Source of the DNA: Candidatus Omnitrophota bacterium
Lineage (GTDB): Bacteria > Omnitrophota > Gorgyraeia > Aquiviventales > Aquiviventaceae
Reading direction: 5' to 3'
Assembly: GCA_016198915.1 (NCBI GenBank)
Contig: JACQHS010000020.1
Coordinates: forward strand, 1-12,886
Length of the DNA stretch: 12,886 nt
In this document: one piece after another, positions 4,178 through 10,016 of the stretch
How positions within the stretch are numbered: the first letter of the stretch is position 1
Layout: each line of letters starts with the position of its first letter
Made by a program: the position numbers and the translations under genes
Notes under the pieces: generated by a model
Databases searched by the model: none
The model's input: only the letters and a program-made list of their open reading frames with translations
Told to the model about the DNA's origin: nothing

Positions 4178-5742
4178 GGCCGGGCGGCGAGCCTCTTGAC
4201 CATATACGTCTCCTGCAGTTCGTAGCCAAATTTCCGGTAGTAGTCGCGGACTCCCACCCCGGCGATCACCGCCATCCGCTGCAGGCCGAACTCCTCCCGC
4301 GCGATGCGCTCTGCTTCCGCCAGCAGCCGTTGTCCAAATCCGTGATGCTGGACGGCGCCGTCGCGGCGCTGGTGCAGGGGCACGTGCCGGCCGTAGGAAT
4401 GCAGCTCGCGGACCCACCCTGTCCCTGACGGAGCAATCCGCAGCCGCAGGAACGACGCCACGCGGTCCGTGTCAGGATCCTCAAAGCTCAGGAAAATTTC
4501 CAACCCCCTCGAGGCGTCATACTCCCGCCGCACGAGCGTGAAGGCACCGTCGGCGGTCTCGCGCACCTGGCGGCAGCGCAAACAGCGGCATCGCAGGCCG
4601 CGGGAGCCCATGCGGCAGTGCACCGCTTCGCGCAGATTGGTCACGAGGCAGCCGGCTCGAATTGAGGTCGACGGGATGTCTCGGATCACTCGTTCGATCC
4701 GCACGTAGGGCGGGACCAGCTGCTTCATCTGGACCAACAGCTCGATCAGCGTCTCGTCGTCATACGGGACATAGCGCCCCTGTTTCCACCAGTCAAAGAG
4801 CTCGGCGGTCTCGATGACGACGCACGGATACAACTTCAAGGTGTCGGGCTGGTAGTCAGGGTCAGCAAACAGCCTACGCATCGTCTCCAGGTCGCTGCTG
4901 GGTGTCGCCCCAGGCAAGTTCGGCATGAGGTGATAGGCGACTTTAAAGCCGGCATCTTTCAACAGGCGGGTCGCCTCACGGATTGCTGTCGTGCCATGAT
5001 CGCGGACGACGCGCTCGAGAACCGCTTCCTCAAGTGATTGGACTCCCAGCTCCACCCTCGTGACGCCCAGTTCGCGCAGCCGCCGGATTTCCGCTTCATC
5101 CACATAATCCGGCCGCGTTTCAATCGTGATCCCGATGATCCGTGATTTTGCTGTTTCATTGAACTGTTGCACGGTTTCAAGCGTTCCCCCGTCCCCCGTC
5201 TCACGCCCCACGCCCCCAAAGTCATTCGCCGCTTCAACGCATCGCCTCACGAACGTCCGCTGGTATGCATCCGGGTAAAACGACCACGTCCCGCCCTTGA
5301 TGATGAGCTCGATTTTGTCGGTCGGATGGCCGGTCTCCGTCAGCGCCTCCAGCCGGCTGCGGACTTGGCGGTAGGGGTCATAGTCGTTGCGCAGCGCGCG
5401 CATGACGGCCGGCTCATTGGTGAGGTAGCTTTTTGGGGCGTGCGCTTCGGTGGGACAATAGACACACCGGCCGGGGCAGGCGTAGGGTTCAGTGATCACC
5501 GTGACGGTGGCGATGCCCGATTGGGATCGGATGCCGTTGAGCGTGAGGATCTGCTCAACCCGCGCATCGGCCGGGCGTTGGCCGCGCGCTACCTCGTGCC
5601 GGTAGCGGCCCAGCAGCGCATCATTGCGGATGAGCGGAGCGTGCGCCTCAGCGGCAACGCGCGTCTTGAGTTTGCGCAGCGCCCGCCGGTCTTCCGGCAG
5701 CATCTCTGTGATCTGATCCAGCAACTGTCCGACGGGGTCCAT
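4174..5742 (-). CDS. elp3: Elp3-like tRNA U34 radical SAM/acetyltransferase
   Basis: A 522-aa protein with the full Elp3 architecture. The radical SAM half carries CPGRCVYC (Cys89, 93, 96) followed by PTEAHAPKSYLTNEPA, then IIKGGTWSFYP, IGITIETRPDYVD and RVELGVQSL. A cysteine-rich linker (GLRCRCLRCRQVRE) precedes a C-terminal GNAT domain with VQHHGFGQRLLAEAERIA and GVGVRDYYRKFGYEL. Elp3 uses SAM and acetyl-CoA to build cm5U at the tRNA wobble base; most bacteria lack it and use MnmE/MnmG, but Dehalococcoides and many candidate phyla carry it alone. The ATG at 5742 (MDPVGQLLDQ) is preferred; ATG 5757 is possible. The frame runs to 5907, but this only translates an intergenic palindrome. A heptamer repeat at 5186-5213 encodes a Gly-rich insert near residues 177-187. 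Confidence 0.93.
   Translation of the reverse strand: MDPVGQLLDQITEMLPEDRRALRKLKTRVAAEAHAPLIRNDALLGRYRHEVARGQRPADARVEQILTLNGIRSQSGIATVTVITEPYACPGRCVYCPTEAHAPKSYLTNEPAVMRALRNDYDPYRQVRSRLEALTETGHPTDKIELIIKGGTWSFYPDAYQRTFVRRCVEAANDFGGVGRETGDGGTLETVQQFNETAKSRIIGITIETRPDYVDEAEIRRLRELGVTRVELGVQSLEEAVLERVVRDHGTTAIREATRLLKDAGFKVAYHLMPNLPGATPSSDLETMRRLFADPDYQPDTLKLYPCVVIETAELFDWWKQGRYVPYDDETLIELLVQMKQLVPPYVRIERVIRDIPSTSIRAGCLVTNLREAVHCRMGSRGLRCRCLRCRQVRETADGAFTLVRREYDASRGLEIFLSFEDPDTDRVASFLRLRIAPSGTGWVRELHSYGRHVPLHQRRDGAVQHHGFGQRLLAEAERIAREEFGLQRMAVIAGVGVRDYYRKFGYELQETYMVKRLAARP
5186..5213. repeat. Heptamer repeat inside elp3
   Basis: Two CCCCCGT units are followed by CTCACGC and CCCACGC, in 7-bp register. 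On the minus strand they encode VGRETGDGG in frame, between FVRRCVEAANDF and TLETVQQFNETAK. Archaeal and other bacterial Elp3 proteins have a shorter, non-glycine linker here. The insert falls in a surface loop between conserved radical SAM motifs. Confidence 0.55.
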
Positions 5743-5752
5743 GATGCCTAGT

Positions 5753-5781
5753 ATCATACCAATAGTGGCAAGTCCTGTCGC
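5753..5781 (-). promoter_or_regulatory. elp3 promoter with near-leaderless geometry
   Basis: On the minus strand, GCGACA (5776-5781) and TATGAT (5753-5758) are separated by 17 bp. The -10 box ends 10 nt before the ATG at 5742, predicting a leader of only about 4 nt. No Shine-Dalgarno is visible. Confidence 0.45.
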
Positions 5782-5791
5782 TGTGGTTACT

Positions 5792-5904
5792 GCGGCGGGG
5801 CCTGCCACGGCATTCGCTAGCCGCTCAGCAGATTTTCTCGCCGCGCGAGGCGAAGGCGACAAAATCTGGATTCGCGGCTGCGCGAACGCCGTGCCACCCG
5901 CCGC
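5792..5904. repeat. Long imperfect inverted repeat, MITE-like, between elp3 and GNAT gene
   Basis: Arms at 5792-5842 and 5855-5904 flank a 12-nt loop. The inner 14 bp pair with one mismatch (CAGATTTTCTCGCC against GGCGACAAAATCTG). The middle blocks (CACGGC, TTCGC, AGCCGC) and outer end (GCGGCGGG/CCCGCCGC) also match, with a few mismatches and small indels. A smaller hairpin, TTCGCG-N4-CGCGAA, is nested in the right arm. The element occupies most of the 205-bp gap and sits directly between the two divergent promoters. No transposase gene is present, so it may be a non-autonomous miniature element or a large regulatory hairpin. Confidence 0.6.
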
Positions 5905-5909
5905 CATAG

Positions 5910-5938
5910 TTGAAGCGGTCTACGACGTCAACTATAAT
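5910..5938 (+). promoter_or_regulatory. GNAT-def promoter, near-leaderless geometry
   Basis: TTGAAG (5910-5915), a 17-bp spacer, then a consensus TATAAT (5933-5938). The ATG at 5948 is only 9 nt beyond the -10 box, so the mRNA leader should be about 3 nt. There is no Shine-Dalgarno. It starts 6 bp after the long inverted repeat and probably drives both the acetyltransferase and def. Confidence 0.65.
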
Positions 5939-5947
5939 GATTCCACT

Positions 5948-6265
5948 ATGACAGAACCCATCAACGTTCGGCACGAGCGGGAACACCGCCGGTTCTGTGT
6001 TGCGCTGGAGGGCTATGAAGCCTGCCTGATGTACCGGCTCAGCGGCAAGGACATTGACCTCTACCACACCTACGTGCCGGAAGTGTTCCGCGGGCGGGGG
6101 ATCGCGGAGAAATTGAGCAAGGCGGCCTTTGAATACGCGAAGGCCGAAGGGCTGACCGTGATCCCCTCCTGCTCGTACATCTCCGGCGCCTACCTCAAGC
6201 GCCACCCGGAGTACGAGCCCCTGACCAAGCGCGGCCGCACGTCCAATCCCCTCGTGTCCGGCTAA
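5948..6265 (+). CDS. Small GNAT-family acetyltransferase (NATD1/PF14542-like)
   Basis: A 105-aa protein. The segment HTYVPEVFRGRGIAEKL contains the acetyl-CoA-binding RGRGIA loop, and VIPSCSYISGAYLKRHPEY matches the short single-domain GNAT group that includes human NATD1, with Cys75 conserved in the CSY motif. The substrate is unknown. The ATG at 5948 is chosen because it follows a consensus -10 box and starts at the fold; a longer frame to 5741 would translate the inverted repeat. It ends 6 bp before def, consistent with one transcript. Confidence 0.87.
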   Translation: MTEPINVRHEREHRRFCVALEGYEACLMYRLSGKDIDLYHTYVPEVFRGRGIAEKLSKAAFEYAKAEGLTVIPSCSYISGAYLKRHPEYEPLTKRGRTSNPLVSG

Positions 6266-6271
6266 TTACTC

Positions 6272-6805
6272 ATGGCAATCCTAAAGGTTGCCCGCCTCGG
6301 TCATCCTGTCATTCGCAAGCCGTCGGTGTCGGTGCCCAAAGAGACGATCACCTCCCCGGAGATCCAGCGGCTCATTGACAACATGATTGAGACGATGCGC
6401 GAGTACGACGGCGTGGGGATCGCAGCACCCCAGGTGCACGAATCCAAGCAGCTCGCGGTGATCGAGGTGACCGAGAATCGCCGCTATCCCGGTGAGGGAC
6501 CGATCCCGCTGACGATCCTCGTCAATCCAAAGATCCTCAGCACCTCAAAAAAGCTGGTCGAGGATTGGGAAGGGTGTCTGAGCGTCAATGAGTTTCGCGG
6601 GAGAGTCCCACGCGCGGAGTCGCTGGAGGTTGAGGCGTACAACCGGAAGGGGGAGAAGGTGCGGCTTCAGGCGCGGGGATTTTTCGCCCGCATCATCCAG
6701 CATGAGTGCGATCATCTTGCGGGCAAAGTCTTCCTCGACCGGATGCCAAATCTCCAGTCCCTCACCCATCTGCAGGAGTTTATCCGCTATCAGCAAGAGC
6801 AATAG
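6272..6805 (+). CDS. def: Peptide deformylase
   Basis: A 177-aa metalloenzyme that removes the N-formyl group from nascent proteins. All three family motifs are present: GVGIAAPQ (residues 47-54), EGCLS (100-104) and HECDH (144-148), with Cys102, His144 and His148 as metal ligands and Glu145 as the catalytic residue. Length is normal. The start lies 6 bp after the upstream stop and lacks a Shine-Dalgarno, so translation may rely on coupling. The usual neighbour fmt is not in the window. Confidence 0.97.
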   Translation: MAILKVARLGHPVIRKPSVSVPKETITSPEIQRLIDNMIETMREYDGVGIAAPQVHESKQLAVIEVTENRRYPGEGPIPLTILVNPKILSTSKKLVEDWEGCLSVNEFRGRVPRAESLEVEAYNRKGEKVRLQARGFFARIIQHECDHLAGKVFLDRMPNLQSLTHLQEFIRYQQEQ

Positions 6806-6838
6806 CACGCGCGATTCAACGAAGGCGCCACCGGATCA

Positions 6839-8032
6839 ATGACACGCACTGATCTTCTCATCGTCGGCGCCGGTCCAGCCGGCTTGACCCTTGCCTGGAA
6901 GGCAGCAGAGAAAGGCTTGCGTGTCACCGTCATCGACAAGAAGAAATCCGCAGATCAGGCCGCATACCTCACCTCAGCCAGTTTTATCAATCTGCGAGAG
7001 TGGGGCATCCCCGACGAGATCGCCCAGCCCATCGATACTTTGCATCTTGCGTCGCGGAATGCCTTCGTGACAGTTCATGGGCTGGGTCAGATGATCAATC
7101 GAAGGAAACTGCTGGCGTTCCTAGCCCAACAAGCCGAGCGCCGTGGCGCACAGCTTTGGTTTCAGTCGACGGTGACCGATGTGCGAATCGAGCGAGAGGG
7201 GATTCAGCGGATCACCGTTGCCTCACAATCGGCCACGCACGACTTTAGCGCGACCGTCTTTGCGGACTGTTCGGGGGTAGGAAGGGTGTTGGAGCAATAT
7301 TTCCAGCTGGTGCCCCAGCGGCGTGTCAAGCAAGCCCTAGGCGTTGAATGTCTCGTCCCTCTACGAAGCGAGCCGCACACGATTGACCTGTACTTTGGAA
7401 GCCATTTTGGCAGGGGGTACGGGTGGCTCTTTCCCTTGGACGGCCGCACCGCAATTCTCGGCTATGGAACACTTGATCAGGCAAAGTTCCGGAACGCCCC
7501 TCGCTTGCTCGACCGCATGTTCGAGTTCCGCCGCGTCAGCGCACGTGCGGAACACACCGTACTGGAGGTGAATGGAGGAATCTTTCGGAGCGGCGCACCG
7601 CTCAGGCAATTCCATCACAAGAACCTCATCCTGGTCGGTGATATCGCCCTGCAGGGTAATCCGGTAATCGGTGAGGGCCTCCGCTTTGTGATGGATGCCG
7701 CTCGCATGGCCGCCGATGCTGTGACCCAGGCGATTCAGGACAACGACCTCACCGCGCTTGGCCGTTATTCAGCGACATGGGTGAAAACCTACTACCATCA
7801 GTATCGGGCAGGATACCTGACGCAACTGTTTACCTCACTCCTCACCGCGCAGGATCGTCTGTGTGATGAAACGGTACGCCGGCTGCGACGCTTGCCGCCG
7901 CACGCGCTCTTACGGACGATCCATGGAGAAGTCGGTTATGACAACGCGATAAAAAAGCTGCTCGCGGTGTGCCTCGCCCGCATCTCGATGCGATATTTGT
8001 TCAGGGGACGAGTGGCCGCGCCGCAACCGTGA
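6839..8032 (+). CDS. FAD-dependent oxidoreductase, geranylgeranyl reductase-like
   Basis: A 397-aa flavoprotein. The N-terminal Rossmann motif is GAGPAG (residues 10-15) with an acidic strand end at VTVIDKKK. Mid-protein ADCSGVG and GYGWLFPLDGRTAILGYG match the YxWxFP region of geranylgeranyl reductase-type enzymes, and ILVGDIALQGNPVIGEGLRF matches the second FAD-binding GD motif. Family members reduce isoprenoid chains of lipids, quinones or chlorophylls; the substrate here cannot be assigned. No transmembrane segment is evident. It starts 33 bp after def without a Shine-Dalgarno, and its 3' end overlaps the convergent ygfZ by 32 bp. Its base composition looks slightly less GC-rich than that of its neighbours. 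Confidence 0.83.
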   Translation: MTRTDLLIVGAGPAGLTLAWKAAEKGLRVTVIDKKKSADQAAYLTSASFINLREWGIPDEIAQPIDTLHLASRNAFVTVHGLGQMINRRKLLAFLAQQAERRGAQLWFQSTVTDVRIEREGIQRITVASQSATHDFSATVFADCSGVGRVLEQYFQLVPQRRVKQALGVECLVPLRSEPHTIDLYFGSHFGRGYGWLFPLDGRTAILGYGTLDQAKFRNAPRLLDRMFEFRRVSARAEHTVLEVNGGIFRSGAPLRQFHHKNLILVGDIALQGNPVIGEGLRFVMDAARMAADAVTQAIQDNDLTALGRYSATWVKTYYHQYRAGYLTQLFTSLLTAQDRLCDETVRRLRRLPPHALLRTIHGEVGYDNAIKKLLAVCLARISMRYLFRGRVAAPQP

Positions 8033-9077
8033 CCGGCAGGCGGATTCCCCACCGAAGCAGCTCCAGCTGTGTTCCCGGCCCGTAGAACCCGCGCTTCACC
8101 CAGCCAAAACCGATCGGTTGCTTTCTCGTCGGAGAGAAGCACGCGCTGGTGACCTTCCCGGCCTCCTTGCCGTCTTGCTCCAGCGCATCGCCGGGTCCTG
8201 GCACTTGATCCCCATCAAACCGCAGCCCCACCAGCTTCCGGCTGGCCGAACCGTAGGTCTGCATCCGGGCGACGATTTCTTGTCCCACGTAGCAGCCTTT
8301 CGTGTCGCTGGCAAGCTGGGCTTCCAGTCCGGTTTCAGGCAGCAAGGCGGATTCATCCATATCAATGCCGTACCAGGGGATGCCGGCCTCGATCCGCGCG
8401 GTGTTCAGCGCTTCCCACCCGACGAGCGTGGCACCCTTCTGCCCAGCCAGCTGTGACCACATCCTGTGAGCCTGCTCAGCCGGGCAGAGGCAGAGCGCGC
8501 CGGCCTCTCCGGTGAGGGTGTGCCGGATGATCCGCAGCGGCACGTCGTGGAACGAGCACACCACATGATCGCCGGGATGCTGGAGGTCGCTGCGCGCGCC
8601 CACCAGCGTCGAGAGCATCTCAAGCGTGCGCGGTCCCTGCAGCGCCAGCACCGCGCTTCGCCGCTCGTGGTTGGTGAGCGTGACCTCTTCCGAGAATCGA
8701 TACTGCTCGAGTGTCTGCAGCACCATCGGGGCGCGGTTGGCATCGCACAACAGCCACAGAGTATCCGCATCGGCCACCACGAGTAGCTCGGCTAGGAGTT
8801 TCGCGCCTGCCGTGAGCAGGGCTGCCCGGCAGCCCTGGCCCGCCGTGAGCCGTTTGATATCGTTGCTCAGCAAGTTGTGGAGAAAGTCGGCGCGGTCCGC
8901 TCCGCGCACTTCAATGATGGCTTGAGTCGAGTAGTCGATCAGGCCCGCGCCGGTCCGCAGGGCTCGGTATTCCGTTTCCAAAGAGTCAAATCGCCAGGGG
9001 ACGAGCCATTCCCCGAATGGCTCATAGGTCACCGGCGCCTCGCAGTGCTTAGAGTGCAATAGCAACGGATACGGCAT
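8001..9077 (-). CDS. ygfZ: YgfZ/GcvT-like folate-dependent Fe-S protein maintenance factor
   Basis: A 358-aa protein with the aminomethyltransferase-like fold. The defining YgfZ motif is present as KGCYVGQEIVARMQT (Lys260, Cys262, Gly265, Gln266, Glu267). N-terminal FLHNLLSNDIKRL and mid-protein LALQGPRTLEML also fit. YgfZ is a tetrahydrofolate-dependent factor that helps assemble or repair [4Fe-4S] proteins, especially under oxidative stress. It is not GcvT: the Cys motif identifies it and no glycine-cleavage genes adjoin. Elp3 and the ferredoxin nearby are Fe-S proteins that might be clients (inference). It diverges from tpx through a shared palindrome. Confidence 0.93.
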   Translation of the reverse strand: MPYPLLLHSKHCEAPVTYEPFGEWLVPWRFDSLETEYRALRTGAGLIDYSTQAIIEVRGADRADFLHNLLSNDIKRLTAGQGCRAALLTAGAKLLAELLVVADADTLWLLCDANRAPMVLQTLEQYRFSEEVTLTNHERRSAVLALQGPRTLEMLSTLVGARSDLQHPGDHVVCSFHDVPLRIIRHTLTGEAGALCLCPAEQAHRMWSQLAGQKGATLVGWEALNTARIEAGIPWYGIDMDESALLPETGLEAQLASDTKGCYVGQEIVARMQTYGSASRKLVGLRFDGDQVPGPGDALEQDGKEAGKVTSACFSPTRKQPIGFGWVKRGFYGPGTQLELLRWGIRLPVTVAARPLVP

Positions 9078-9089
9078 CGTCTTACCATC

Positions 9090-9118
9090 AGGATGCCTGG
9101 TTGATGGGAGATCGTCAA
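9090..9118 (-). promoter_or_regulatory. Possible ygfZ promoter
   Basis: On the minus strand TTGACG (9113-9118) is 17 bp from CATCCT (9090-9095). The -10 matches only three of six consensus bases but resembles the TATCCT of the lexA promoter. The ATG at 9077 is 12 nt beyond it, so the leader would be very short. Confidence 0.35.
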
Positions 9119-9128
9119 GTTCTTGACG
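9113..9128. promoter_or_regulatory. Palindrome shared by divergent ygfZ and tpx promoters
   Basis: CGTCAAG (9113-9119) and CTTGACG (9122-9128) are a perfect 7-bp inverted repeat around TT. Each arm contains the -35 hexamer TTGACG of one divergent promoter. The symmetry may be just two back-to-back -35 boxes, or a site where one regulator controls both genes. Confidence 0.5.
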
Positions 9129-9151
9129 GCGTTTCTCGATTCCGATACGAT
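9123..9151 (+). promoter_or_regulatory. tpx promoter
   Basis: TTGACG (9123-9128), a 17-bp spacer, TACGAT (9146-9151). The predicted leader of about 34 nt contains a strong Shine-Dalgarno TAAGGAGG (9179-9186), 5 nt before the ATG at 9192. This is the classical leadered type, unlike lexA and the GNAT gene. Confidence 0.7.
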
Positions 9152-9191
9152 GAGGGCCCTAGACACGCACCTCTACCTTAAGGAGGCACAC

Positions 9192-9731
9192 ATGGCCATT
9201 GCTACCGCGTCTCCAACGAGGGAGCGCACCGGGGTCGTCACGTTCAAGGGCAACCCCCTCACGCTGATCGGGCCTGAAGTGAAAGTCGGCCAAAAGGCGC
9301 CGGACTTTCAGGTCTTGGCGCAGGATCTCTCACCGGTGACCCTCGCCAGCTCGCGGGGCACAACCCGGCTGGTCAGCGTCGTTCCGTCGCTCGACACGCC
9401 GGTCTGCGATGCCCAAACTCGGCGCTTCAATCAGGAAGCCGCCAAACTCCCGAACGTCGCAATTCTCACCATCAGCGCGGATCTACCCTTCGCGCAGAAG
9501 CGGTGGTGCGGAGCCGCCGGGATTGACAAGGTCCAGGTCCTCTCCGATCACAAGGACGCATCGTTCGCCACCGCCTACGGCGTGCTCATCAAGGAGCTGC
9601 GCTTGCTCTCCCGGTCCATCTTCGTGATCGACTCAAGCGACACGGTTCGCTACGTGGAATATGTCCCGGAAGTGACCTCGCACCCGAACTACGACGCCGC
9701 ATTGCAAGCCGCGAGGCAAGCCGCGAAGTAA
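9192..9731 (+). CDS. tpx: Thiol peroxidase, 2-Cys Tpx
   Basis: A 179-aa peroxiredoxin of the Tpx subfamily (E. coli Tpx has 168 aa). PSLDTPVC holds the peroxidatic Cys72 with Thr69, and FAQKRWCGAAG holds the resolving Cys106, which form an intramolecular disulfide reduced by thioredoxin. It removes hydrogen and organic peroxides. No signal peptide is seen. The start is fixed by TAAGGAGG; an in-frame TTG at 9123 is part of the -35 box and is excluded. The stop overlaps the next start as TAATG. Confidence 0.97.
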   Translation: MAIATASPTRERTGVVTFKGNPLTLIGPEVKVGQKAPDFQVLAQDLSPVTLASSRGTTRLVSVVPSLDTPVCDAQTRRFNQEAAKLPNVAILTISADLPFAQKRWCGAAGIDKVQVLSDHKDASFATAYGVLIKELRLLSRSIFVIDSSDTVRYVEYVPEVTSHPNYDAALQAARQAAK

Positions 9732-9958
9732 TGCTCTGGCTACGGATGGCCCTCGTGGCTTTCCGTCTTGCCTGGCCGCATGTGCTCGCCCCGTGGCGCT
9801 CACCGCTGCTGCGGTGGCGGATTGAAACGTACGGTATCCAGGACGAAGACGGCCGCATGCTCCACGCGGACGACATCACCGCGCGGCGTTTCCTGGGTTT
9901 CGCGCTGCATCATCGCATCGCCCTCCTGCGGTTTTTGCGCTGGGCGGCCCTCCTGTAA
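9731..9958 (+). CDS. Small basic hypothetical protein coupled to tpx
   Basis: A 75-aa protein whose ATG shares one base with the tpx stop (TAATG), the arrangement of translational coupling. It is rich in Leu, Trp and Arg: hydrophobic stretches at residues 1-28 and 53-75 flank a polar middle with RWRIETYGI and the acidic GIQDEDGRMLHADDI. It might associate with the membrane, but no clear transmembrane helix or known domain is visible. I do not recognise a function. The coupling to tpx and the clean codon structure make it likelier real than not. Confidence 0.65.
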   Translation: MLWLRMALVAFRLAWPHVLAPWRSPLLRWRIETYGIQDEDGRMLHADDITARRFLGFALHHRIALLRFLRWAALL

Positions 9959-9971
9959 CTCCCTCGTCAGG

Positions 9972-9983
9972 TATACTTATACT
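9972..9983 (+). promoter_or_regulatory. Possible -10 box upstream of histidine kinase gene
   Basis: Two abutting TATACT hexamers (9972-9977 and 9978-9983) lie 33 nt before the kinase ATG in the only AT-rich part of the gap. No convincing -35 box is found at 16-18 bp from either, so this is weak. The rest of the gap contains only the imperfect palindrome TTAA-N6-TTAA (9998-10011 region). Confidence 0.25.
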
Positions 9984-10016
9984 TATGTCCCGGCACTTAA
10001 CCGCGCTTAAAACACT

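Noticed and set aside
4153..4185. GCCCGGC/GCCGGGC hairpin at the ferredoxin-elp3 junction as a bidirectional terminator
   Set aside because: The loop is 19 nt and there is no T-run on either side; seven GC pairs at this distance are expected by chance in such DNA.
3560..4417. Extension of the NlpC/P60 frame into a 618-aa protein
   Set aside because: The extra part is antisense to the AsnC-domain gene, the ferredoxin gene and the 3' end of elp3, has no recognisable domain, and lies upstream of a clear lipoprotein signal peptide.
5743..5907. N-terminal extension of Elp3 to 5907
   Set aside because: It translates the intergenic inverted repeat and the elp3 promoter; Elp3 homologues begin near MDPVG.
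5741..5947. 69-residue extension of the GNAT protein
   Set aside because: It covers the inverted repeat and a consensus TATAAT promoter; the compact GNAT fold begins at the ATG at 5948.
6806..6838. Terminator between def and the flavoprotein gene
   Set aside because: The 33-bp gap has no stem-loop beyond the hexamer GGCGCC and no T-run; cotranscription is likelier.
9998..10011. TTAA-N6-TTAA near-palindrome before the kinase gene as an operator
   Set aside because: Only four-base arms match and the centre is not symmetric; too weak to call.
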